A stretch of 64,000 bases of DNA, from contig VNKQ01000013.1 of assembly GCA_016508695.1 (NCBI GenBank), forward strand, positions 1-64,000, given 5' to 3'. Source of the DNA: Hyphodiscus hymeniophilus (lineage: Eukaryota > Ascomycota > Leotiomycetes > Helotiales > Hyphodiscaceae). Below the pieces are notes generated by a model. That model saw only the letters and a list, made by a program, of their open reading frames with translations, ran no database searches and was not told the origin of the DNA. Position numbers and translations under genes: made by a program. This document shows, one piece after another, positions 1-10,507 of this stretch. Position 1 is the first letter of the stretch, and each line of letters begins with the position of its first letter.

Positions 1-46
1 TAACCCTAACCCTAACCCTAACCCTAACCCTAACCCTAACCCTAAT
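1..46. repeat. Telomere, (TAACCC)n array
   Basis: The window begins with about seven and a half perfect TAACCC units, the C-rich strand of the common fungal TTAGGG telomere. The array starts at base 1 and stops at about position 46, so base 1 lies at or very near a physical chromosome end and everything to the right is subtelomere. Only a short remnant of the array was assembled, as is usual. Confidence 0.97.
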
Positions 47-354
47 ATTCTTTTAGTATAGCGTTATATAGAAAACCCCGGTTAAACTAATATTATATTA
101 AGTAATTAATAGTAAACTATATAATAAGTTATTATAATAGAGTTTCTATTATAACTAAATAGTATTAGGATTATTGGCCTTAGTTATAAGTTCTTATTAT
201 AATATTATAATAAAACTTAGGTTATTTATATACTCTCTAAATATTCGCTAAGTTATTTGATTATTAGATACTTAATTAAGTTTTTATTATAGTATTCTAA
301 CGAATTTCGTATCGATTATAATAGAATGCCTAGTATAGTACTTAGAACCGTATT

Positions 355-482
355 TCTATTATAATATTATAATAGAAAGCCTATTATATTTAGGTAAAGT
401 TTATAATATAAGGCCGATAATAAGTTTTCTATTATAAATTATAATTAATTCTCTATTATACCTAGGTAAAGTCTATAATATA
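355..482. repeat. 72-bp tandem repeat, block 1
   Basis: Two imperfect copies of a unit of about 72 bp: the TAGGTAAAG-(T/C)-TATAATATA segment recurs near 391 and 463, and a CTATTATAA-rich segment recurs with the same spacing. The copies are diverged. The same unit reappears at 905-1110, so both blocks probably come from one former subtelomeric satellite. Confidence 0.75.
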
Positions 483-904
483 AGTGTATATTATATTATT
501 AAGGCCGTTTATAAATACCCTTAAACTAACCTTTACTCCGGCCTTAGCTTTACTAGCCCTAGTATATAAGAAGGAATACTTAATTAATTATATTATTACC
601 CTTGCTATATATACCTCTATATACTTTATTAAAAACAATTTCTTTTTATTATCGAGCTATTCTAATTATATATTATAAGAGCTATATAAGAATACCTTAA
701 ATTTAGATATCGACGATACTTCTTTAGAAGTAAGATCGTTTTAGATTTTATATAGGGCATTACCTTTATATATCTTTTACGCTTTATATAGATTTGGAGT
801 TAGACTCGCCCTATAAGTTAGGCTTAGAAGAGTAGATAATAAGTAAAATTAGAGTAGAGGAGTATTAAAAATACTAGACTAGTTAAATTAAATAAAGGCT
901 TTAA

Positions 905-1110
905 AGGCAAATAGCTTATAATAAGTTTTCTATTATAAATTATAACCGATTTTTTATTATACTTAAGTAAGGTATATAATATAAGGCCTATAATAGGTTT
1001 TCTATTATAAATTATAACTAATTCTCTATTATAGCTAGGTAAGGTATATAATATAAGGCCTATAATAGGAAACTTATTATAAATTATAACCGATTCTCTA
1101 TTATTAGGCC
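905..1110. repeat. 72-bp tandem repeat, block 2
   Basis: About three imperfect copies of the 72-bp unit. TTCTATTATAAATTATAAC starts near 928 and again near 1000, and GGTATATAATATAAGGCC starts near 971 and 1043, both 72 bp apart. The block matches block 1 at 355-482 in unit length and key words. Confidence 0.8.
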
Positions 1111-1589
1111 TTTTAGTTAAGATATCACAAGACTTACTTTTTAAGAAATTAGACTTTAAAGAAGCTACGTATTTATAAGGGACTTAATTCTTCTTAATTT
1201 AGGTCTTTGTATATTACTTAATAAAAGGGGCGTAGTTAGGGCTTAAGAAAGGACAAGGAAGGGAGTATATTTTCTAAACCTAAGCCGAATGCCAGCCATA
1301 GACTACTACCACAGCTAATTAGTATTAGTATTACTCGGTAATACCACAGGAAATACTATTAGGGTTACTTATTCTACTGAATTCAACAAAACTCTACTAA
1401 TTCTATTGGCTGAAATTACTCGCTTACCTCAAATTAATGCGCGCATAAACTAGGCGCGCCGGATGGCAAGTAAACGGATATTCTACTAATATTCTTAGAG
1501 ATTTGCATCTTGTTATTATTAAACTCCTTTTAATACAATTGATAAAGCGAACAAAAACATTTTTGGTTATTACTTCTTTAACAAACCGC

Positions 1590-2801
1590 CTAGAACAGGA
1601 GAGCAAGAGCACCCAAAAGGATTGAACCAGTCCCAATAAACAGACCAACAGTACCAGAGGTGGTAGGAGGCGTAATGGCGCCGGGGCCAGAGGCATTTCC
1701 GGAGCCAGAGGCATTAGTTGCTGGAGTGACCGGGCTCCCGGACAGAGTGAAATTTTGAATGATAACATCAGAGATAATGTTGGTCGGTAGGGATCCGTTG
1801 ATGGTGGCTGGAGCAGTTCCGTTGACAAGAAAGATAGTCAGACTAGAAGGCTGGCCCTTACCAGCAAAGGCAGCGCCAACCAACCAGGTGCACCAGTACT
1901 CGCTGATAACACCGTTCACAACACCAGTGACGGCGTTAATCTGAAACAGGTTGGCCAAGTTGGTCGTCGCACCTCCAGCAAGTGTCGAAGTGTTGGACAA
2001 GACGACCAATCCTGGAACAGCAGGGCTTGGACCTGGGGCGAATTTTGGATCTGTAAAGTTGTCGTGGTAAAGTGGCGAGTAGCCGTTGATGGGAGCGAAG
2101 ACATTGGCGTTGAGGTCCGTGTTGACAAGGACCAGGTCAACCATCCACCCAGCACCATTGACACCGACAACTTCACCACCTCTTGGGGTAAAGACGTCAA
2201 TGGATACAGGTGTGGCCGTGGTTGCAGGGGCGGTAACATTGGAAGCAGCGTCGCCGAAAATGAAAAAGCTGACAGTGGCTACGTTGGAGATGACAGCTGG
2301 GTCAGTCGCTGGGTCTTTGGTGTACGTAGTGCCGGCAGTTGAGTTCAAGAAGAAGACAGAAGAAGTGATGTTGACGTTGGATCCGAGGGCAGCGGCGGGG
2401 ACATACCATGTGAAGTATGCCTCCAAGATGTTACCCTGAGCGTCAGAGTTGGTGATGGCATTCAGTTCGAAGACACCAGCAAAGTTCGTGGTGGAACCAT
2501 TGACAATGCAGACGAAACCCGGGGCACCCGGGTCAGGGCCTGGGGCAAACGTGGTGAGGTTGACAGAGTTGAGGAATGGGATGAAGCCATCGTCTGGGTT
2601 GGCGGAAGATGATGCAGGGGTAGCAGATGAGGTAGCTGGTGGCGGAGTGAACTCAGCAACAACGTCGATCAGCCATCCCAAGCCATTGACACCAACTTCA
2701 GCGCCGGGTCTTGGACTCAGGATAGTGACATGGGATGGAATATTCTGAGCATTAGCCAGCCCGAGGAAAGCAGCAACTTCGAATGTCTTGGAGAACTTCA
2801 T
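1590..2801 (-). CDS. GPI-anchored surface protein, two-repeat
   Basis: Single exon, 403 aa. I start at the ATG at 2801 rather than further upstream because it begins a clear signal peptide (residues 1-18, ending LGLANA) and a TATA element lies 82-91 bp upstream. The mature protein holds two diverged copies of one domain (about 24-190 and 205-365). Each has PR-G-E-(V)GVNG-GW near its start, FAPGP-P-PG in the middle and a Y-TW motif near its end. Many NxT/S sites and a Ser/Thr/Pro/Gly tail lead to a C-terminal hydrophobic segment (LFIGTGSILLGALALLF), a GPI-attachment signal. It should sit on the plasma membrane or cell wall. The family is not one I can name, so function is unknown. Confidence 0.85.
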   Translation of the reverse strand: MKFSKTFEVAAFLGLANAQNIPSHVTILSPRPGAEVGVNGLGWLIDVVAEFTPPPATSSATPASSSANPDDGFIPFLNSVNLTTFAPGPDPGAPGFVCIVNGSTTNFAGVFELNAITNSDAQGNILEAYFTWYVPAAALGSNVNITSSVFFLNSTAGTTYTKDPATDPAVISNVATVSFFIFGDAASNVTAPATTATPVSIDVFTPRGGEVVGVNGAGWMVDLVLVNTDLNANVFAPINGYSPLYHDNFTDPKFAPGPSPAVPGLVVLSNTSTLAGGATTNLANLFQINAVTGVVNGVISEYWCTWLVGAAFAGKGQPSSLTIFLVNGTAPATINGSLPTNIISDVIIQNFTLSGSPVTPATNASGSGNASGPGAITPPTTSGTVGLFIGTGSILLGALALLF

Positions 2802-2882
2802 TATGAAAAAGAATGTTTTGGTTGTTAAGGAAGAAAAAAGCCCACGAAATTTCTTTGGGCATACGAGTACTGGAACAACAAC

Positions 2883-2892
2883 TTTATATAAA
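2883..2892 (-). promoter_or_regulatory. TATA box of GPI-protein gene
   Basis: TTTATATAAA, a self-complementary TATA element, lies 82-91 bp upstream of the ATG at 2801. Spacing suits a fungal core promoter and supports the chosen start. Confidence 0.55.
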
Positions 2893-3414
2893 CACTGTCT
2901 CATTATTTGTGTTCTTAACCAGGCGACCCTTTCCAGCAATTATAGGAGGTTTCAATTTCCACCGCCAGAGTAAAGTTCCCGTCGAAACTACTGGTGTGAC
3001 TATTTGTAACCTACGCGAAGCCAATCATGCCAGCCGTCTCCAAATCCCAAGGTTTTGATTTGAATATTTTCTGCTGTTTGCACCCATCGAGGTCTTGCGC
3101 CCCTGGGAAAATGAGCGAGTTATTCCAAATCTGACGGGTGCGCAATTTTATATTTGTATTTGGTGTACTGTACTATATGCGTGCCTTGCTATTCTGGTAA
3201 TTGGTTAGATTTGACCGGGATCATTTGTACTTTACAGGGAAAGCAAAAAGTTACTATCATTTTGAAATGGAATTTGTTTCATAATACCAGGGGGTAGCAT
3301 TTGTACCAAGTTAGTTTTTGCATCTAAATATAAAATAGCACTGTGGTATGAAAGACTGGCTTCTCTGGCTCTTTTCAGTCAAGCTTATTACAAGTTTGCC
3401 AGGGTTCCACCTAC
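2893..3414. other. Intergenic, promoter side
   Basis: No gene seen. The stretch is AT-leaning with no long open frame and probably carries the upstream promoter of the GPI-protein gene. Confidence 0.5.
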
Positions 3415-4800
3415 TGTAAGAGAGCTCGCTTCGCATCCTCAGCCACAGACTTTGTCAAAGAGTCTGCCCTTGGCATCATCGATCTTGAGGCCACAGGTCT
3501 AAAGCGCTCTCACTCTACCTTCTTTAGCAAAAAAGACGGCGACGGGGATAATTCAGCCACAAAGAAGTCGAGATAATAGGGCCATCTCAGCAAAGATTCG
3601 TCATGGAGTAACGGCTGGTCTGACCGTCCGCAACGCTACTATTGGGACTACAGATCGCAAGTTCGTAGCGCTGGGAGCCGCAACCCCATACCACGTCACG
3701 TCCTCTTCTGTCCTTACACCACCACATTCCACTGATGCTCAAGAGACGGAACAAGACCCAATTGCTCTCCAGACTTTCAAAGAGGTCGTGGTAGACATAT
3801 TGTCTTCCCCCCATCACACCTACTGTTGGCACCGAAAAAACCAGACCCTCTGGAGCAATGCGGTGTCATCGAAGATCCGTCTGTGGGCAATGACATGGGC
3901 GAGAATGCTCCTCCTCCTCATTGTCCTCAGATGCCACAGAATCTTGTCAGAATCGAAGACGTCGACATTTTTGGTTGCATCCCTGCCAAGCTACACATCT
4001 TCAGGGGACAGATCACCAAACTTCATCCCTATCAGGAGGTTGTCCGGATTTCTGCATGTTAAATCACTACTGGATGTGTGCTTTCTTCCTTGAAGGATGG
4101 CCCCTTTGATGCCATTGTTCTTGAAAATACCAAACTCTGTTATTCTGTCCTTTCCCTGAGTGTTCACGAGCTTGAAGGACTCTATCTCGAGACGGATTTC
4201 ACCTATAAGGGCCCTCTCCAGCCGCTTCAAGATGTCATTCGAGATGCCATCGACCAACTCTGCGACCAAGAGAATCCTACCCTCCACGTTAGTGCTATCT
4301 CGGAATGTTGAGGGACTAGGTGATGCCCCACGTTCCTCCCCGTCTTGTTCTCCGCGGTTGATTTGACGACTTTTCTGTCAAGCTATGGGATATTCTCGAG
4401 TTCACGCAGTTGGGCGTTGAGCTGACTCTGGACCAGGCCTAAGATCATAATGATGGCATGATTATTGGCTATGGGTTCTCTGGAAAAGTTGACATGACTA
4501 TTCCAGGGTCTGTTGTGCCGCCGAAGGCCGAGTAACTTCCGCGTAATGGATGAGCGTTATATGCTCTCTGTGACACTCAAGGATGCTTATTGGAAAGATG
4601 GCTTTGGTATTAAAAACCTGACGGTAAGAGTATATTGTTAGTTTTTACATCTTCAGTATTGTTAATGCGCAGCTTTTCCGACATTATATTCGTGGGCGCT
4701 TAAGCATTCGTTATTGTGGCTTCACAAAACCCTCGAAGCAGAATAATGCGAAGGTGAAAGCAAGGCATCGCACCTACTACATTAGACTTTGTGCTTGGTG
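3415..4800 (+). pseudogene. Decayed gene, unknown family
   Basis: Plus-strand reading gives several protein-like blocks that cannot be joined in one frame. The clearest runs from about 3826 to 4311 in a single frame, interrupted by one TAA at 4060-4062: before the stop it has a Pro-rich acidic tract and VRIEDVDIFG, after it SLKDGPFDAIVLEN. Further blocks near 4381-4510 (GMIIGYGFSGKVDMTIPG) and 4544-4623 (DERYMLSVTLKDAYW) lie in different frames. A plausible intron (GTAAGA to CAG, about 4624-4673) follows. The mix of stops and frame changes suggests a multi-exon gene no longer intact. I do not recognise the family. A remaining doubt is that some frame changes are unrecognised introns. Confidence 0.5.
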
Positions 4801-5151
4801 GCTGTAGATGCAATATTGATGCGCGCATTGCCCAGTAGGAGCATGCCACGCATCTTACATCACGTGTGTAAGGTGAGTTCTCGGTTCCCCGCCAAGCTCT
4901 GCTACATTTCTCTTCTGAGTCCTGTTTTCAATTCGTACATTGCTGTAAACATCTCCTCCTACAATATTCTTCTCATCAGCCTGCCCCAATATCTTCGACT
5001 GGGTCCCTTCGCGTGCTTTGTATTCGACGACTCCAACTATCCGGTCACTAGTCATGCTTCATTTGCTCATAGCCTCATTAGATTTCACCCACCAAAATGG
5101 CTTCAAAGATGCAGCAAATGCTTTTCTTGCTGAGTGATCTCTGATCTGGGG
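4801..5151. other. Spacer before IFI6-like gene
   Basis: Open frames on both strands (plus 4789-5133, minus 4855-5055) without family resemblance. It is probably the tail of the decayed gene plus the promoter of the downstream gene. Confidence 0.4.
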
Positions 5152-5613
5152 ATGGATATCAATATACTGGCAGGATTTCACAACCTGGCTTTCACAACCA
5201 TGTATGTCTTTTTCGTCTCAAATCGTAGCAAGATAACTGCTCACACCACAGAGATGTACTAGTAATTCTTATGGCCTGGTGGATCACTTTCACGCTCGTG
5301 ATTACAATTCTACTGACCATGGGGTTTGGTTCAGGAGGTGTCTTATCAGGTAAGCTCTACATTGACCTTTAGCAAGAATTATATCGTCTTCACATAGTTG
5401 CTAAACACGTATCTGATTTTCAACGTCATGATAGGATCACTGGCAGCCGCCTTTCAGTCTTGGATGTACGGAGGCTTTACTCCTGCAGCAGGAATTTTTG
5501 CAACCCTCACAAGTGTTGGAATGCTGGGTTTTGCTACCCCAGTATTTACAGCTGCTGCTGTTCTAGTCGCTACACTTGTATCAGCTATAACGTGGCTTTG
5601 TGTCCGTGGATGA
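5152..5613 (+). CDS. IFI6/ISG12-like small membrane protein
   Basis: Three exons, join(5152..5201,5252..5349,5435..5613), 108 aa. Splicing is supported by GTATGT and GTAAGC donors and, in intron 2, a GCTAAAC branch point about 35 bp before the acceptor; only these choices keep the frame. The protein is almost wholly hydrophobic: a first membrane segment (about 18-40), then a Gly/Ala-rich core with GGVLSGSLAAAFQSW, YGGFTPAAGIFATLTS-GM-G and a last hydrophobic stretch. That core matches the interferon-inducible 6-16/ISG12 family (Pfam Ifi-6-16), which in animals acts at mitochondrial or ER membranes. Fungal members exist but their role is unsettled. It lies just downstream of a decayed gene and 5 kb from the telomere. 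Confidence 0.8.
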
Positions 5614-6142
5614 GCGGGTATAAAATAGGCATAGATAAGTGATCGAGCATTGAAAGTTAGCATTGAAAGTCGGGGAACGTGTTTTGTTTGCTAGCGTGTG
5701 GCTTAGGGGTACAAGGGAAGATTTGATTTCTGTGTAGTGCATATTTTAGGTGAATCCCCTAATACTCTGTAAGGTCATCTTGAGCTCCAGTTCCCATATA
5801 AGATACTGTGGGGCTTTTGATTTAGAGATGCTATCACTCATGTCTTGGAAACACCCTGTGAAGCTTTACAAAGTTTCGACGAAACTACCGCCTAGCATAC
5901 TCCGTAAGAAGTGCCTGCAGAACTTCTATTGATACATTACGCTTTGGAGTAAACTCAGTGTTAACTCATGCCTGTGCGCACACTTCTCAGCAATCTCTCA
6001 TAATCGAACTATTGATGGACTGATGATTTAATCTTAATCAACTACATAGCTAAGGAGTGTGACCGATCCTGGCCAGAGAAGGGGAATTTAAGAAGACCCC
6101 TAATAATAAGAAATTATTGACAATTGCATCCAGGTACGTCCT
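5614..6142. other. Intergenic
   Basis: No gene recognised. Only short open frames are present; the stretch carries the 3' ends of the flanking IFI6-like gene and the minus-strand fragment. Confidence 0.5.
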
Positions 6143-6490
6143 TCAGCGGCATCCAGTTCCCGTGTCTGGCTTAGCTGTCAAAATCTTGAACTTCTCTCCA
6201 AGAAATCGAATAATAGTTGTGAACTCTACCTCGTGCTTGGGGGCAACGGTAAAGGTCTTCGAAGCATTGTCACAAGTAGTATTGTGACAGTTGTGTTCCT
6301 CACTATGAGTGCCATTGCCTCCGAGACTGATAGGAATTCCAAACACACTGAGACTTCCACCTGCAGAAGTAGTCTCCTCGTACTTCTTGTCGACTTCAGT
6401 AGCAGTCTTGTTTCCAAAGTTAATCTGATAGCCAAGGTTGGTAAGTTGGGGAAGGTAGATTGATAATGAGTGACAGAGTATTAAGGTAGG
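6143..6490 (-). pseudogene. Orphan 3' end of a fungal gene
   Basis: About 110 codons are open and protein-like to a stop at 6143. They include LGYQINFGNKTATEVDKKY, GGSLSVFGIPISLGG and a run ending PDTGTGCR. The segment with GGSLS-FGIP and SKTFTV-P recalls the C-terminal part of fungal hypothetical proteins that I cannot name. There is no convincing start: upstream (6491-6600) the reading dissolves into AT-rich DNA carrying a TTAGGGTTAG word at 6496-6505. I read it as a gene whose 5' part was lost, perhaps at a breakpoint. Confidence 0.5.
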
Positions 6491-6664
6491 TAACATTAGG
6501 GTTAGTAAGTAAACCAGTTTATAAACTAGTATTCGTTGTATGAACTAGTTATTTGAGTGGGTATAAACTGACCATTTTATGCCTATGGTTTATAGTTGCC
6601 AAAGAGGGCTTAAGACTTGCTTTAGAGAGGAGCCTCGAAAATCAATTATGGCAATTACGCCCCT

Positions 6665-8487
6665 TTATCTCTTGGGTTTGTTTCCAGACTGTACGGTACC
6701 GTCATCTACCAGCTCTTCTCCTTCGAGTACAATCTCTTTACCATTGGAGCCTTCCATGACCCACCGGCTTGCGACGCAAGCTAGGACGGCGAGGCCAGCA
6801 AGACACCAGAAGCCCAGGCCAACAACCCGAATATCGAGACCCTTTCCGAAGACCGTGAATGCGATGATGGGGAATATAGACCTGCTCAAACTCCCAATAA
6901 CAGTACCCGCGGTATGAATCGTTCCTCGAACAGACGGATGCGGTGTGCAGTCGTTGATTAGTAAAGTAGTAGCAGGAGTAACTCCGGTACGGCCAAGAAC
7001 GAACAATAGGAGAACGAACAGCATTGCCATCCACACGAGCACAACATCCTGACCATTTGTGCTCTCCGATGCAACGAGGGATGGAAATGGTGCGAGGATA
7101 TAGACAATTGGGAAAACGAACAAGGCACCCTGCCAAATCCTGATTGTACCAAAACGGTCATTGAGCAGTGGGTAAATGACAAGCTGTAGAGTAACCCCTA
7201 TTACTCCAAGAACAGACAAGGCAAAACCGACTTCTCGAGGCTGCATACCGAGACCGCCAGTGAATCTAAATGGTGGATGCTGGTTTTCTGTTTTCCCAAC
7301 AGGTGTACTGAGAAAGATCGCCCATAGATTGGTAAAAGTCCCAAGGTGCCCGGCGATGATGAAATGAGAAAGCAATGTGCAAATAACATTGCGTGTCCAG
7401 ATCCTTCGAAATGCTAATTTGGCCTTACGCTTCGGAGGCGCTTGAATCGATGGAGTAAGTGGAATCGTGTGGTCGTCATGCTCTGACTCGATCGCAGCGT
7501 ATTCATGATCGTTCGGCAACCCTTTACATTCCATGAGCTTTATCCAAATACGCCGGACAAAGCTCTCTTCCATATGCTGTAGGCTCTCTAAGGTCTCTTC
7601 GAGGCCAAAGTATATTCCTAGAGCAGCTAGCGCATATACTCCGGCGATGAGTATATTTGGTGCCGCATAAGGATAGCCCTCGAGTATCCCATGACCTTGT
7701 TCAGAGCTGAGGAAGCCCCCTACCAAAGGACCGAGTAGCATACCAGCGTTAGCAAACAGTGGGAGAAGTAACAATGCACGAGTCCGGTATCTGCAAAGCT
7801 CTGAGCATATGCCAGACCAACGAGGACTTACTGACTCACCGTTTCTCTGGGTTGAGCTCTGCAACAACACAGCGAGTGATTGCAACATTACTACTCATAG
7901 CTCCACCAAAGACTTGCCAAGCAATGGCTGAGACAAAATTCCGAGAGAAGCCGTATCCGATATGTGCAATGCCTATCAATATTAGGCACGTTCAGCCTAT
8001 GGCCGAGTAAGAACATACCTGCACTCAATAGCCCAATCATCAGAACCGCTTTTCTAACACCCCATTCGGAATCTGCCAATCGACCCCATAGCATCCCCGT
8101 GCAGACCTGAGCCGCAGTCTTTGAGCTGACAACAATTCCCGCTTGGGTTGAAAGCGGAGTATTGGATATGGAAGGGTTAAAGAACTTTAGTTGATAAAAC
8201 ATATATGTCTGGCTTCCCGCATCAGCAAGATACATGTATTTGGCGCGAACGGTTCCGCATACCTGGATGGAAGTCGCCGCAAGAGGGTCCACCATTCTAG
8301 CAATGCATAGAAGTGTAAGTTGGCCCTTATTCGGCAGGTTCATATAAGACACCTTCTTGTCTGATACAACTATACTTGCTTCGACATCACGAGACGCCTG
8401 AAGTGGCTCGTGTTGTGGAGCAATGAAACCTGACGCATTACTTGGACCTGAATTCGACTGATCCTTGGGGTTCCTATTGTAGACCAT
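6665..8487 (-). CDS. MFS transporter, DHA1/ZIFL-like
   Basis: Four exons, complement(join(6665..7790,7840..7972,8019..8208,8263..8487)), 557 aa. Introns are 46-54 bp; the 54-bp one is divisible by three and would otherwise add 18 residues in the first membrane region, so splicing is chosen on homology. The ATG at 8487 has a good context (GCCATGG). Features: polar 50-aa N-terminus, then MFYQLKFFNPS, the loop motif GRLADSEWG-RK (MFS motif A), ALLLLPLFANAG--LGPLVGG (motif C) and a long central cytoplasmic loop before the second six-helix half. This pattern fits the fungal YCR023C / zinc-induced-facilitator-like group of proton antiporters in plasma or vacuolar membrane. Substrate cannot be read from sequence. 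Confidence 0.85.
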
Positions 8488-10507
8488 GGCTTCTAGCAAT
8501 TAGCAAATGAACAGTAAGTTAATAACAGTGTCTGGTACAAACTGCTATGAAGTGGCAGTTTTGGATCAATTTGACCTTACATGCAAGCAACAACTCTATA
8601 TCTTAGCTAAATAATCACCGATGACGACACAGGTCCATATGTCTACCCCGCTTGTTTTGATACGCCTTCAAGCAAATCATATCATGGTAGTGACAGCGCA
8701 ACTTGTGGTAAGAGGCCAACATGCATTCTTGGCGTACAGTGACATTCAGGGACCCTCGGAGTGGTTGCGTACATTTTGACGACCGCAAATGCTGGTGCAT
8801 GAAACTCAGCATAGTCGACGCAGGAGATCCAGACGAGGTTTGACAATCCTCACCTTTGCTTGGGTAATATTTTTGAACAGTTGTACAGAAACGCCATGGC
8901 TGTCGTTTCTATTCAAGTTTTATGTTATAGCAGAGCAATAAGTCAGTTGTCTGTTCGTGCGGTGTGCATGAACGTATGGACCATAATTTTGCTGCCCATG
9001 TATTCTGCTGATTCATATCCTCCCTCTCCTAGATTGAAAAGATGCTCACGGAGCCCATGAAAAGATTTGAAGGGCAGCTAGGGAAGCATTTCTACTTTAC
9101 CAAAATGAGTATACAAGGCCTTGGAGAAGAGGGGCAAGAAGCACACAGGAAAGTGTTTGCCAGACCGCAAGGGGTATTCAATTAAGCATGCCAAAGATGG
9201 TAGGTGCTACGCACGTTGTCGTTTGCATTCATAGGTGCGATACTGCAAGAGCCCAAAGGCCAACTGGGTTGCCATCGCCATCATTATAACTAAGCCAAAT
9301 AGGCTGTGCATTGGATTAAGATTGCGTGACTATGTTCTATTAGTGTTTGCAATATCAATGAGATTCCAGAAACTACACTTTGTTACTCTAGCCCAAAACA
9401 AAAGCCAAGTCCTATCGATTGTTGCAGATAGAATGAATATGCTACATATTCACTTTTGGTGAATGCTACGTGAGGCTGTTTGATAATATAGTGATAGAGT
9501 AGTGGCACTCTGGAAAACCAGATGTTGTATGCTGACGATTATGCCCAAACAATGACTTTGAGACTTTGAGTGCCGATCTCCGCAGTTCTACGCTTGTTAT
9601 GTTCTTCAATCGCATTTACTTGATAACCAATCACACTTCATCTTATGCATGTCGCCAGAGCTTTATAACGGACAGTCATGAAGGATTGGTCAATTAAAAT
9701 GTTGTTGAGCAGGGCAGAAATGTGGAGGACTTAACAAACCAAACGTAGAATAGAAGAGTTGTTAATACCAAGGCATATCCTCTTTGTTGGAACCCACTGA
9801 CAAATGAAACCGTAGAAAATAATCTCCCGTACTTCAGAGCACGAAGTTAAGTGATTGTTTTCCCACTCTCACATGCCTCAAGCTCTTCTTCAGAAGTATC
9901 GCGTCGTGTTGATAATTTAATTAGCGATTACAACGGACGATATCTATAAACAAGCTGTGGTAAACCCTTCCAGCGGTTAGGCATTTGTTTTTCTCCATCG
10001 TGGATCCTGCCGCGGAGTTTGGCCGTCCCGAGCATTTAATACTATACTCGGCGTTGCAGACACGAGCCTTTCTTAACCAACACGAGTAGGCCCTCGTTTT
10101 CCAAAAACAATAAAATAGAAAACTTCCAATTCATCCCCCCCTCACAACAAGTCGACAAAATTGAAGTTCTTTCTACGCTGTCAACCCGGTTCCTTTCTTT
10201 CAGCCACGTCAAGAAAGTCATATTCGGAACAAGATCACAAAGTGAATTTTACACAGCCACATTGAATCAATACTTCGAAGAAGTCGCTCCATCAAATACA
10301 AACTGAATGGTGAGTTAGTTTCTTTCAACCGCAGACTTTCCCCTACTCACCGCCACCAGCTTATTTCTCAAAGCTTTAACAATACCATAACTCCAACCAA
10401 ATAAGATCCCAACAGTGATCTGGATCCAATCCGAAACTCTCTCACATCACCGCGAACCAGCTTCCCTTCCTCTTTCACTACATACAACGAAAATCACGTC
10501 TATCACG
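8488..10507. other. Gene-poor 2-kb spacer
   Basis: No convincing gene. Open frames are short, on both strands, and lack recognisable domains. The right end (about 10100-10507) looks like the promoter and 5' leader of the helicase ruin that follows, including an intron-like GTGAGT...CAG segment just after an ATG near 10308. Confidence 0.45.

Larger units (their letters stand above)
47..1280. repeat. AT-rich subtelomere, RIP-like
   Basis: This stretch is extremely AT-rich and dominated by TA dinucleotides and short palindromes built on CTATTATAA. It contrasts sharply with the mixed composition right of about 1300. No intact coding sequence is seen. Pieces near 830-900 and 1120-1260 read as short protein-like tracts broken by TAA/TAG, as expected of a transposon or subtelomeric gene degraded by C-to-T mutation. 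The RIP interpretation is inference from composition; a 64-codon open frame at 484-678 falls inside and is most likely chance. Confidence 0.75.

Noticed and set aside
484..678. 64-codon open frame in the AT-rich subtelomere
   Set aside because: Composition is that of the surrounding degraded DNA; no context or domain.
1759..2748. Plus-strand open frames across the GPI-protein gene
   Set aside because: They are antisense shadows of a GC-rich coding exon with signal peptide and GPI signal on the other strand.
8615..8812. 65-aa minus-strand frame upstream of the transporter
   Set aside because: No homology, no splice support and in a gene-poor spacer.
9780..9870. Possible 5S rRNA fragment (CCCGTACTTC...CGAAGTTAAG)
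   Set aside because: The words recall 5S rRNA of other eukaryotes, but not the Pezizomycotina form, and the A and C boxes and terminal stem are not visible.
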